DNA from: Pelagibius litoralis
Lineage (GTDB): Bacteria; Pseudomonadota; Alphaproteobacteria; Kiloniellales; Kiloniellaceae
Reading direction: 5' to 3'
DNA: 64,000 bases
NCBI RefSeq assembly: GCF_011683915.1
Contig: NZ_JAAQPH010000003.1
Location: forward strand, 62,001 to 126,000
Positions 44,956-52,825 of this stretch are shown here, one piece after another. The notes under the pieces are model-generated. The model did not search any database. It worked only from the letters and a program-made list of their open reading frames with translations, and was not told the origin of the DNA. Every line of letters starts with the position of its first letter. Position 1 is the first letter of the stretch. The position numbers and the translations under genes are program-made.

Positions 44956-46454
44956 TGGATGATGGAAAAATCGTGAGCTTTGAGCCCGCTCTCAGCCTGC
45001 CCGATATGGCGGTACTGGACGGGGGCAGGCTTCCCCCACCGGCGCTTCCCCTGGATATGTTCAATCCCTTCTGGAAGGACTGGATTACTTCACGAGCCGA
45101 ATGCGTGAGCGTTCCAATTGATTATGTTGCCTACCCCCTGTTGTCTTGTGCCGCCTCACTGGTTGGCAATGCCAGACGGATCAAGGCGCGCGGAAAGTGG
45201 GATGAGCCTTGCGTTATCTGGTCGGGGATCATCGGCGGGCCAAGCAGCCGGAAGTCACCCGCCGTCGATATAGCGAAGTCACCCCTCTCCGAAGTCGAAC
45301 GGGACTTGTCGGCGGACTACAGCGAAGTTGTGCGCCAGTGGGAAACTGATAGGGAATGGGCGAAGGCCAAGAAAGAATCTTGGCAGGCCGAGGTGAAGAC
45401 GGCGACGAAGAACGAAACCCCGCCGCCTCTTATGCCCCCTACTGCCGTAGAGCCCGACAAACCGGCCCGGCCCCGCATTATCGCGAACGACACGACACCG
45501 GAGGCACTGACGCAGTTACTCAGCGCAAACCGCCGTGGCCTGCTGTGTGTGAGGGATGAGTTATCCGGTTTCCTGTCGTCATTCGACCGCTATAAGAGCG
45601 GCGGCGGCAGTGATCGGGCCTTGTGGATTGAGGCCTTTGGCGGGCGGTCCTACACGATTGACCGGGCAAGTAAGCCGGAGCCTGTAATCATCGAAAACTT
45701 GGCGGTCAGTATTACCGGAGGCATACAGCCTGACCGGGTGAATACACTCCTGATGACCGGCGATGATGATGGGCTGTCCAGCCGATTCCTGCTTACCATG
45801 CCGCACACGATCCGCCCAACGGCCCCGACTGGCGAAGTTGATAACGAGCCCGTTCTAAGGGCCTTCCGCAGACTGCTTAGCCTGGATCTGGCGACCGATG
45901 AAGAGGGGCGGAAAACGCCCATCGTTCTCTCCATTACCGATGCCGCTGCGGATATCCTCTATCGGTGGCAGGGTGCCGCCTATGACCAGGATAGCGATGC
46001 CGTTGGGCTGTATGGCTCTCACGTCGGGAAGTTCGGCAGCTACGTCCTGCGGCTGGCGCTGGTTTCGTCGCTGATGAATTGGGCGGCTGGGGATGATGAA
46101 TCCCCCTCTGAAATATCCGCCGATGCTGTCGGCCATGCCTGCGACTTCATTGAAGAGTATGCACGCCCGATGGCCCGGAGGGTGTACGGCGAAGCGAGCC
46201 TTTCGCCAGCCGAGCGCGCAGCCTCCTATATCGCCAGACGAATTCGCAAAGAGAAAATCCAGACGGTGAACGCCAGGGTTATCCGCCGTGAATGGCGAGT
46301 GCCGGGCCTCAAAACTTCCGAAGACGTGAGAGAGGCAATTAGCGTTCTGGAAGATGCCTATTGGTTGTTCGAAGCTGGAAGCCGGGCGGGGGACACTCCG
46401 GGGCGGCAATCATCGGATTATACGGTGAATCCGAGGGTGCATTCCGATGGGTAG
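44955..46454 (+). CDS. DUF3987 domain-containing protein (replication-associated, P-loop-like)
   Basis: A 499-residue protein of the DUF3987 family: SCAASLVGNARRIKARGKWDEPCVIWSGIIGGPSSRKSPAV at ~60-105, where SGIIGGPSSRKSPA is a degenerate P-loop-like segment, followed by DDTTPEALTQLL-like and LLCVRDELSGFLSSFDRYK, a Walker B-like region. C-terminal helical DNA-binding portion (VRREWRVPGLKTSEDVREAISVL). Often found next to Toprim primases in elements, and thought to be the helicase partner. Starts on the last base of the Toprim gene. Confidence 0.85.
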   Translation: MDDGKIVSFEPALSLPDMAVLDGGRLPPPALPLDMFNPFWKDWITSRAECVSVPIDYVAYPLLSCAASLVGNARRIKARGKWDEPCVIWSGIIGGPSSRKSPAVDIAKSPLSEVERDLSADYSEVVRQWETDREWAKAKKESWQAEVKTATKNETPPPLMPPTAVEPDKPARPRIIANDTTPEALTQLLSANRRGLLCVRDELSGFLSSFDRYKSGGGSDRALWIEAFGGRSYTIDRASKPEPVIIENLAVSITGGIQPDRVNTLLMTGDDDGLSSRFLLTMPHTIRPTAPTGEVDNEPVLRAFRRLLSLDLATDEEGRKTPIVLSITDAAADILYRWQGAAYDQDSDAVGLYGSHVGKFGSYVLRLALVSSLMNWAAGDDESPSEISADAVGHACDFIEEYARPMARRVYGEASLSPAERAASYIARRIRKEKIQTVNARVIRREWRVPGLKTSEDVREAISVLEDAYWLFEAGSRAGDTPGRQSSDYTVNPRVHSDG

Positions 46455-47091
46455 ATGGTCCGACATGGCCGCAAGGCTGGAAACCACTCCCCCCGTGCCA
46501 TTAGTGCCAATAGCGCAGTTAGGTCAATCAGAAGTGACCGCCGCCCCCTTTGCTGCACCTGATGGTTTAGCTATCGGCACTAATGGCACTAATGGCACGG
46601 CCTATGAGAATGTCGGCGACCGAGAGGAGCGGGCCGCAATCATGGAATTCTGCGGGGAGCTACCCCGGCAGGAAGCCGAGCGGCTGGCGCAAGAAGAACC
46701 CGAGCAGGTTTCGCGTCACTTTGACGCGAAACCGGAGCCGATAGTTTGGCGCGACCGCATCGAGGCCCTTCGGCGCACCTTGCCCCCGCGCGGAATCACT
46801 GCCGAGTGGTGGGGGGATTTGCAGGCCGCCTCAATCGGCTTTTTAGAGGCCTGGGGGCACAAGGCCGCTGATCTCGGATGGACGGCCCCGGAATTGTTCG
46901 GGCTTGATCCTGCTGCACCCTATGAGCGGATAGGAGCCTGGGGGCTGTGCCCGATGCTCTGCGGAGCCCGGCGGCGCAGTGTTGTGGAATTACACAACGA
47001 TCATGCGATTATGATGGCCCATGGGCACCGCCAGCGATATGGGCGTAAGCCTCTGCCTCATAGCCTCCCACTTTGGGAGTTGGTGCGATGA
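46447..47091 (+). CDS. Hypothetical protein carrying repeat-derived N-terminus
   Basis: A 214-residue protein. The first ~55 residues are low complexity and encoded by two copies of the dispersed 9-bp-unit repeat (PPVPLVPIAQLG from the inverted copy, IGTNGTNGTA from the direct copy). The rest is charged helix then a conserved-looking Trp/Gly-rich part (AEWWGDLQAASIGFLEAWGHKAADLGWTAPELFGLDP) ending in a basic segment. The Trp-rich half suggests a real domain that I do not recognise. Overlaps the DUF3987 gene by 8 bp and the next gene by 4 bp. Confidence 0.65.
   Translation: MGRWSDMAARLETTPPVPLVPIAQLGQSEVTAAPFAAPDGLAIGTNGTNGTAYENVGDREERAAIMEFCGELPRQEAERLAQEEPEQVSRHFDAKPEPIVWRDRIEALRRTLPPRGITAEWWGDLQAASIGFLEAWGHKAADLGWTAPELFGLDPAAPYERIGAWGLCPMLCGARRRSVVELHNDHAIMMAHGHRQRYGRKPLPHSLPLWELVR
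46491..46523 (-). repeat. Dispersed 33-bp repeat, copy a (inverted)
   Basis: Read on the minus strand it begins CCTAACTGCGCTATTGGC and ends TAATGGCACGGGG. It matches copy c (55520-55552) at 31 of 33 positions. It is built of 9-bp units of the form (T/G)GC(A/G)CTANN. Confidence 0.8.
46575..46600 (+). repeat. Dispersed repeat, copy b
   Basis: Three 9-bp units: CGGCACTAA TGGCACTAA TGGCACGG. It faces copy a across 51 bases, so a and b make a near-perfect inverted repeat of about 20 bp inside the gene. Confidence 0.8.
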
Positions 47092-47432
47092 ACGATGAGC
47101 ACTCCATTGAGGCGAAGACCCCGGATCTTCACGTCACAGGGACGACGCCGACACGGCGTCAACAAGGCGATGACCAAGGATCGCCACCTGCTACCAAGTT
47201 TCGCCAGACAAGCCGCGACAGGACGCGCCGATGGCGTGAACGCAGGCTCATGGGTATCCGATCAATTCCGGTGCAAGTGGATAAGCCGATGGTGCAATGG
47301 CTGATAGATCGCGACTATCTGTTACCGGGCCATGTGGGAGACCGGAGGAAGATTCAGAAGGCCTTGGATTGGTTTTTGTATGACTGCGCCGCTTCGTATA
47401 GACGGCAACAGAGCAGTGACGTGTCACGCTAA
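47088..47432 (+). CDS. Hypothetical protein
   Basis: A 114-residue basic protein. Its centre RQTSRDRTRRWRERRLMGIRSIPVQVDKPMVQWLIDRDYLLPG resembles the strand-helix-helix lead of ribbon-helix-helix DNA-binding proteins (IPVQVDKPMVQWLIDRDYL), but the match is weak. Overlaps the previous gene by 4 bp and ends the replication-side operon; the promoter-like block at 47416 overlaps its end. Confidence 0.6.
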   Translation: MNDEHSIEAKTPDLHVTGTTPTRRQQGDDQGSPPATKFRQTSRDRTRRWRERRLMGIRSIPVQVDKPMVQWLIDRDYLLPGHVGDRRKIQKALDWFLYDCAASYRRQQSSDVSR

Positions 47433-47462
47433 ACGACTGTGTTGCAATGTAAAAACACCCCC
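47416..47462 (+). promoter_or_regulatory. Promoter-like block, copy 1 of 2
   Basis: Ungapped alignment with 49485-49531 keeps GTGAC-2-GTCAC (47416-47427), then TAA, ACTGT, AAT and AAAAAC at identical distances, ending in a C-rich stretch. Each copy precedes a rightward gene block, so this is likely a phage promoter or regulator site. A short inverted repeat is included; no standard -10 is evident. Confidence 0.55.
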
Positions 47463-47514
47463 GGTCCTGTTATATTTGGGCGTGATTCACACAGTAAGCG
47501 GAGCCCGGTAACGG

Positions 47515-47931
47515 ATGGCAACATATGTAAAATTCCAGCAGTTCGTGGAGGATCTGGCCCACGGCGTTCATGATCTGGAAACGGATCAGTTGGTGGTGGC
47601 TTTGATGGCTGGCGCGCCCAGCGTGAGCCTTGATGCCGTGCTGGCCGATATCACACAGATCAACTATGCGAATCTCTCTTCGCGCCTTATCACCACGTCC
47701 AGCGGTGGCCAAACGTCGGGCACCTATAGGCCTATCCTTGCAGACCTGACGCTCACGGCCTCGGGTGCGGTGGCGACGTTCCGCTACATCGTGATTTACA
47801 ACGACACGCCCACCACTCCGGCTGACCCATTGATCGGCTACTACGACCACGGCAGTAACGTAACGCTGGCCAATGGCGAGACTTTGACGGTTGATTTCGA
47901 TGGTACCAACGGCCTGTTCGGGCTGGCGTAG
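47515..47931 (+). CDS. Phage-associated structural-type protein
   Basis: A 138-residue protein of a type often seen among phage virion genes: KFQQFVEDLAHGVHDLETDQLVVALMAGAPS, an all-beta middle (SGTYRPILADLTLTASGAVATFRYIVIYNDT) and PLIGYYDHGSNVTLANGETLTVDFDGTNGLF at the end. It probably forms part of the particle or fibre. First gene of the block after the repeated promoter-like sequence. Confidence 0.7.
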   Translation: MATYVKFQQFVEDLAHGVHDLETDQLVVALMAGAPSVSLDAVLADITQINYANLSSRLITTSSGGQTSGTYRPILADLTLTASGAVATFRYIVIYNDTPTTPADPLIGYYDHGSNVTLANGETLTVDFDGTNGLFGLA

Positions 47932-47941
47932 GAGAATGGAA

Positions 47942-48196
47942 ATGATGTTCTCGAAAGAAGAGTCCCGGCTGCGCTTCTGGGAAGCCACGGCAGAGAAAGA
48001 AGCCATCGAGGCTAAGGCCGCTGGGCTTCGCGGGCAGTATGACACTTTGCGCCAACAGATCGGTGAGCTGCAGGCGCAGCTACGTCCGATCAAGGATCAG
48101 ATCAAGGCTATCGAGCGGCCCGCCCTGAGCGATCTGGATATGGAGCGTGCGTTCCTGGCGCGGGGCCTGGGTAAGCAAGTTGGCGAGCGGCCATAG
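47942..48196 (+). CDS. Small coiled-coil protein
   Basis: An 84-residue protein dominated by a charged heptad helix (EATAEKEAIEAKAAGLRGQYDTLRQQIGELQAQLRPIKDQIKAI), with a basic C-terminus. TAGGAG stands 7 bases before the chosen ATG (an ATG at 47936 is too close). No homology recognised; it may be an assembly or attachment factor for the adjacent structural proteins. Confidence 0.65.
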   Translation: MMFSKEESRLRFWEATAEKEAIEAKAAGLRGQYDTLRQQIGELQAQLRPIKDQIKAIERPALSDLDMERAFLARGLGKQVGERP

Positions 48197-48219
48197 AGTT
48201 GTTTTCCCCGGTGTAAGAT

Positions 48220-49476
48220 ATGGCATTTCCCGCAACAGCAGCGCCAACGGCGACCGCGTTTAGTTCAGCCAACACAACGCACAACGTGGCTATGCCCGCT
48301 GTTGTTGATTCTGGCGATCTTCTGGTTATCGGGTTTACTGCAAACGGTAATGCCGCAGTTACAAATCCGAGTGGCTGGACATTACTGGCAGACAATACAA
48401 TAGGCGCGACCGCCCCTGTTCGCCTTACCATTCATGCCAAGGTGGCGGATGGCACAGAAGACGGGACCGCCGTTAACGTTGCAACGGGGGCAGCCGAAGA
48501 GGCTGTTGCCCATGTTTTCCGTGTTACCGGATGGTTCGGGGCAATAGCCGGTGTCGAGGCAGGCGTACTAGGGTCAGCCACCTTTGGAACCAGTTGGGAC
48601 CCAGGCAACATAACGGCCAGTTGGGGTGCTGCTGACAATCTGTTCATCGCCATGGCCGGTGCCACCGATGATGATGTCGCCTTTACTGGTTATCCAACCA
48701 ACTATACCGGCGGCAGCTTTACTGTCAGCGGCGCGGGTTTTAACTCGGGATGCGAAATTGGCTCTGCATGGAGGCAATTAAACGCCGCAAGCGATGATCC
48801 GAGTGCCTTTACCGGCGCAAGCACAGAGACATGGCTCGCTCAAGGGATCGTAATCCGCCCGGCTGCCGGAGCTTCGGTAACTGCCGAATCTGGCAGCTAC
48901 TCTGTCACCGGCAACGCCGCGAACACGCTTGTTGCGCATCGGCTCATAGCTGATGCGGGCGCTTATGCCCTAACCGGCCAGGATGCCGCCACGCTGATCG
49001 GTTATCACCTGGACGCGCAGACCGGTAGTTACACGCTCACTGGTAGCGACGCGGGCTTACTGCTTGGCGACACCCTGACCGCAGAGGCCGGGGCTTACAG
49101 TCTCACCGGAGTAGCAGCCCAGACGACAGTCGGTAAGCGGGTAAACGCAGAGGCAGGCAACTACAGCCTGACGGGCACGGCGGTAGCGACACTATGGAAT
49201 CACCGGCTTACCGCGTCGCCGGGCGCGTATGTTTTGACGGGCAGCGATGTTTCATTTCAAATCCTGACCGCAGCGCAGCAGTGTTTTGAAGACACCCTAT
49301 CCCTGATGCGCGATACAGCGGTTGCCGTGTCCTCCGCAATGAGCGATGCAGCAGTCGAAACAACCTCTGTTATGCGAGACGTGCTTGAAACCGAATCCCT
49401 GATGCGAGACAGGGCTGTTGAGACAACTTCCAAGATGAGCGATGCGGCGGTCGAAACAGAATCGAAGCTCTGCTGA
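48220..49476 (+). CDS. Repeat-rich phage structural/fibre-like protein
   Basis: A 418-residue protein in three parts. Residues 1-220 are a beta-rich domain (MPAVVDSGDLLVIGFTANG; VAHVFRVTGWFGAIAGVEAG). Residues ~222-345 hold about six imperfect ~21-residue repeats of the form AExGxYSLTGxxAxxLxxHRLxA. The last ~60 residues hold repeats of a second kind based on MRDxAVETxS/MSDAAVETxS. Such beta-solenoid-like repeats are typical of tail fibres and spikes. No Sec signal. Confidence 0.7.
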   Translation: MAFPATAAPTATAFSSANTTHNVAMPAVVDSGDLLVIGFTANGNAAVTNPSGWTLLADNTIGATAPVRLTIHAKVADGTEDGTAVNVATGAAEEAVAHVFRVTGWFGAIAGVEAGVLGSATFGTSWDPGNITASWGAADNLFIAMAGATDDDVAFTGYPTNYTGGSFTVSGAGFNSGCEIGSAWRQLNAASDDPSAFTGASTETWLAQGIVIRPAAGASVTAESGSYSVTGNAANTLVAHRLIADAGAYALTGQDAATLIGYHLDAQTGSYTLTGSDAGLLLGDTLTAEAGAYSLTGVAAQTTVGKRVNAEAGNYSLTGTAVATLWNHRLTASPGAYVLTGSDVSFQILTAAQQCFEDTLSLMRDTAVAVSSAMSDAAVETTSVMRDVLETESLMRDRAVETTSKMSDAAVETESKLC

Positions 49477-49484
49477 ATTCCGCC

Positions 49485-49531
49485 GTGACACGTCACCTTA
49501 ACCCACTGTAACTGAATAGAAAAACGGCCCG
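49485..49531 (+). promoter_or_regulatory. Promoter-like block, copy 2 of 2
   Basis: Begins GTGAC-AC-GTCAC at 49485-49496 and continues with TAA, ACTGT, AAT and AAAAAC at the same offsets as the copy at 47416. It lies in the 93-base gap before the block of genes starting at 49570. Confidence 0.55.
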
Positions 49532-49569
49532 TTCCGTGGTAGTCTTTCAGCCATGAAAGGACACTGCAA

Positions 49570-49851
49570 TTGAGCCTCTTCGGAGATTTAAAGGACGCCG
49601 GTCGGACGTGGGATTCATACTCTCTGCCTGCCAGCCACGTCTATCCGGGCGGGCCGGTAGTTGTCCACTTCGGCTTTGGTGTTTCACCCTACGCCGTGGC
49701 TGCCAGTGCCGAAGTGCTTGGGCGATCCTATGCGGAAACGCTGGCGGAAGCGGACGGCGAACAAACCGACGCAGTGTTGCGAAAACGCGATGAAGCCTGG
49801 GCAGGACTTATGCAGGCCTTTCATGCTTGTGACGCTTACGCAGTTAGTTAA
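49570..49851 (+). CDS. Hypothetical phage protein
   Basis: A 93-residue protein with TTG start chosen because AAAGGACA lies about 10 bases upstream. The first six residues MSLFGD are the same as those of the p32-like protein at 50835, a common opening of phage virion proteins. Otherwise Ala-rich helix with acidic patches. No domain recognised. Confidence 0.55.
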   Translation: MSLFGDLKDAGRTWDSYSLPASHVYPGGPVVVHFGFGVSPYAVAASAEVLGRSYAETLAEADGEQTDAVLRKRDEAWAGLMQAFHACDAYAVS

Positions 49852-49866
49852 AAGGAAAACCGATTC

Positions 49867-50823
49867 ATGCCAAGCCTCGCTGATCTTCGCGACCCCTATG
49901 CGGCCCAGAACCGGCAGAAGCGCGACTTTGCTTACTCCGGGCAGGCCGACACGGCTGATATTCCTTGGCTCTATGCCATTGAGGCGGGCCAGGGCAGGCG
50001 CGGCCCCTCCGGCATTGGTGAGGGCCAGGGCGGTGGTGCTGATGATGCCGCCGCGCCTAATCCGATGAGCCTCGCAAGCCTTGGCGGCGGTGGCTCCGGG
50101 GGCGGTTCATCCGGTGCGGCTGACGTTGGCCTGCCGGGGCCGGGACTGTCGGGGGAAGAGGATATTGAGAGCCTTGGTTTCCTGGGTGACAGGGGCTCAG
50201 ATAGAGGTTTCGGCGGGGGTGGTTCGTTTGATCGGGGCTTCGGCGATCCGGTGGGAATTCACGACGAGTACACACCACTAGATGGATTGTACGGCGACGT
50301 TTTGGATGTGGCCGGTTTTGGCCCGCAGCCGTTCGGCGCATTCGCGGCCCTTATGAAAGGGGGTGCGCGGGGAGCTAATGCGTCAATCTTGGATCAGCGA
50401 CTCAGAGCAGAAGGGCTTCCGGGTGTTGGGTTCTGGGAAAACGCTATGGCGGTGCTAGGCCTCAATGATCTGGGGGTGGGCACATTGGGCAATGAGCTGG
50501 ACACCTTCCAGGGCCAGCTTGGCGAGGCCGGGCGGTTGCCGTCACAGTATGAGGGCCGATCAGCAGAAGAATTAGGTGGCGGTTATCGCGGGGCGTTTGA
50601 TCCTGGAATTGCAAAGGAGCGAGCGGTGGGCCGTGTTGGTCCATTGGGGTTCTTCGGTGATGAGGTTGTGGGCGGCAACGGTAGCCTTGCTTCACTTGGT
50701 GGCGCTTCTGCTGCTGGTGATCGTGGCGGCGACCGTGGAGGCCGAGGCGGGCGCGGTGGTGGCCGTGGAGGTGGTGGCAGCGGCAGCAGCCGGGGCGGTC
50801 GCGACCGCTCGCAGCGAGACTAA
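49867..50823 (+). CDS. Glycine-rich phage protein with RGG-like tail
   Basis: A 318-residue protein with Gly/Ser-rich stretches (LGGGGSGGGSSGAADVG; FGGGGSFDRGFGDP) and a moderately ordered middle (EYTPLDGLYGDVLDVAGFGPQPFGAFAALMKGG). The C-terminal ~30 residues are RGG repeats (DRGGDRGGRGGRGGG and on), a composition linked to nucleic-acid binding in other proteins. It sits just before the putative ejection proteins and may be a virion or DNA-delivery component. Confidence 0.65.
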   Translation: MPSLADLRDPYAAQNRQKRDFAYSGQADTADIPWLYAIEAGQGRRGPSGIGEGQGGGADDAAAPNPMSLASLGGGGSGGGSSGAADVGLPGPGLSGEEDIESLGFLGDRGSDRGFGGGGSFDRGFGDPVGIHDEYTPLDGLYGDVLDVAGFGPQPFGAFAALMKGGARGANASILDQRLRAEGLPGVGFWENAMAVLGLNDLGVGTLGNELDTFQGQLGEAGRLPSQYEGRSAEELGGGYRGAFDPGIAKERAVGRVGPLGFFGDEVVGGNGSLASLGGASAAGDRGGDRGGRGGRGGGRGGGGSGSSRGGRDRSQRD

Positions 50824-50834
50824 GGGAACGATCA

Positions 50835-51443
50835 ATGAGCTTATTTGGTGATGTAGCTTCATTTATCGGCGGCGGAATTCAAGCAGGTGCCTCATATCTC
50901 GGTGCCAGAGAAGCGCGCAAGGCCGCCGACAAGAACCGCGACTTCAGTTATGACATTTACAAGCAGCAGCGTGCGGATACCGCGCCTTACCGGCAGACGG
51001 CCAATCTGGCGCTTTCCAACCTTCGCGACACTTACATTACCGGGGATAAGGATTTCAGGACTTCCCCCGGCTATGACTTCCGCGTTGGCGAGGGTGTGAA
51101 GGCGCTTGATCGCTCGGCGGCTGCGCGAGGGCGCTTGAACTCCGGTGGGCAGGCAAAGGCCCTTACCCGCTTCGGCCAGGATATCGGCTCTGCTGAGTAT
51201 GATCGCGGTTTCAATCGAATGACTTCGCTGGCAGGGCTCGGTTCCGGTGCTGTGGCACAGGACAACACAGCGGCCAACAATCTGATGGTCAATGTCGGTG
51301 GGGCGAACACCGACGCCGCCGCCGCCCGGCGATCAGGTTATGAGGGCGTAGGCTCTGCATTCAACACCACCCTGAATAATCTCCTTGCTTCGAGCGAGAT
51401 TCCCGGCGGACCAAGTTATTCGCTCAGAAAGTGGTTTTCATAA
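50835..51443 (+). CDS. DNA transfer protein p32-like phage ejection protein
   Basis: A 202-residue protein close to the p32/gp7-like ejection proteins of podoviruses: hydrophobic N-terminus FIGGGIQAGASYLGAREARKA, APYRQTANLALSNLRD, and the family core FRTSPGYDFRVGEGVKALDRSAAARGRLNSGGQAKALTRFGQD. In known phages such proteins are stored in the virion and enter the cell envelope with the DNA. The next two genes probably encode partner internal virion proteins. Confidence 0.8.
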   Translation: MSLFGDVASFIGGGIQAGASYLGAREARKAADKNRDFSYDIYKQQRADTAPYRQTANLALSNLRDTYITGDKDFRTSPGYDFRVGEGVKALDRSAAARGRLNSGGQAKALTRFGQDIGSAEYDRGFNRMTSLAGLGSGAVAQDNTAANNLMVNVGGANTDAAAARRSGYEGVGSAFNTTLNNLLASSEIPGGPSYSLRKWFS

Positions 51444-52822
51444 TGGCAGTGACACCAGTCGATGTAGCGGGCTCGCTCAAGAAAGGCCTGACGCTCAAGA
51501 GCCTTCAGGATGAGGCCTTGGCGAGGGATCAGGCCCGCGAAAAGGCTACCCAACTGCAAAGCTTGGCCGCTCTGAAGCATGGCGGCTTTGACCAGCAGAA
51601 GGGCATTACCTGGGAAACCGGACGACAGGCCCCCGGCGGCGGTCCCGCTATGAGTGATGAAGAATTCACTCGGCAGGCGGCTGTAATTGACCCCCAGGCC
51701 GGTAAGGACTGGCAGAGCTTTTATCAGGGCCAGAGCGAAGCAAGACTAGCCCGGCAGAAGCTAGAGGCTCCGATGATTGTGTCGGCCTTCGAGGGGGTAA
51801 ACGATCAGGAGAGTCATAGCCGGGCACGGCAGGCGTTTGCATCTATGGGCGGCGACATTTCAGACATACCGCCCGAGTTCGATCCCGAGTTCGGTCAGGC
51901 CCGGAACAACATGGTGGTACAAGCCGCGCGCTTTGCGATGCAGATGGAAAACAAACCAATGTCCGTCGCGCCGGGAAGCAGCCTTGTTGACCCGCTGACC
52001 GGCCAGCCGATTTTCACCGCGCCCAACAAGCCTCGGCAAAGCAAGCTGCTAACACCTGAGGAATTGGCGCAGCAGATCGATCTTAAGCAGGCGGGACGGA
52101 ACATTAACACAGTGACTTTTGGCGGCGCTAAAGACCCCGTTTATGGCGTTGCTCCCAAGGATCATGTTTGGGCACGGAATCCAGACGGCAGCGTTTTACT
52201 TGAAGAAAACTCGCAAGGATACCGGACGCCGGTTGCGGTGCCTATTGCGGGCGGCCCGGCAGCCAGGAAGATCGAAGACGCCGAGCAGGCCGGAGCGGCG
52301 GGAGACAAGCAGAAGGCAATCTATGCCGACGTGGTGACGCAGGATATCGACCGGATTATCGATCTGGTGGAAAACTCTAGATTCCCCGTTAGCGGTGCTG
52401 GCTCATACCTTTCTGTCATCCGAGGTACGGGGGCAAGCGATACCGCTCTGTTGCTTGATGGCGTTAAGGCAAACATCGGCTTTGACCGATTGCAGCAGAT
52501 GCGAGATGCCTCCCCAACTGGCGGGGCGCTTGGTCAGGTGTCAGAGTTTGAAAACAGACTGCTTCAAGCCACTATCGGTAGCCTGGATCAGGCGCAGACA
52601 AAAGAGCAATTCATTTTCAACCTTCGGCGCGTCCAGCGGATTTATTCCGATATCGTCAATGTGGGAATCAAGCCGGGCGATACTGCCAAATATGGGGAGC
52701 CCATGGGCGGCGGAAGATTCTCCAAGATGAGCTTAGAGGATCTGACTTCACTAGACTTGGAGGCCCTTACCCCGCGTCAACGTGAAGAGGTAGGCCGTGC
52801 GCTAGAGCGGTTTGGATACTGA
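51443..52822 (+). CDS. Putative internal virion/ejection protein
   Basis: A 459-residue, mostly helical soluble protein. N-terminal helix rich in Lys/Gln (SLKKGLTLKSLQDEALARDQAREKATQLQSLAALKHG), then long amphipathic helices with Gln/Ala, and a folded-looking C-terminal part (DIDRIIDLVENSRFPVSGAGSYL; FENRLLQATIGSLDQAQTKEQFIFNLRRVQRIY). It overlaps the p32-like gene by one base. Function inferred from order and composition; no domain is recognised with confidence. Confidence 0.6.
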   Translation: MAVTPVDVAGSLKKGLTLKSLQDEALARDQAREKATQLQSLAALKHGGFDQQKGITWETGRQAPGGGPAMSDEEFTRQAAVIDPQAGKDWQSFYQGQSEARLARQKLEAPMIVSAFEGVNDQESHSRARQAFASMGGDISDIPPEFDPEFGQARNNMVVQAARFAMQMENKPMSVAPGSSLVDPLTGQPIFTAPNKPRQSKLLTPEELAQQIDLKQAGRNINTVTFGGAKDPVYGVAPKDHVWARNPDGSVLLEENSQGYRTPVAVPIAGGPAARKIEDAEQAGAAGDKQKAIYADVVTQDIDRIIDLVENSRFPVSGAGSYLSVIRGTGASDTALLLDGVKANIGFDRLQQMRDASPTGGALGQVSEFENRLLQATIGSLDQAQTKEQFIFNLRRVQRIYSDIVNVGIKPGDTAKYGEPMGGGRFSKMSLEDLTSLDLEALTPRQREEVGRALERFGY

Positions 52823-52825
52823 CCG

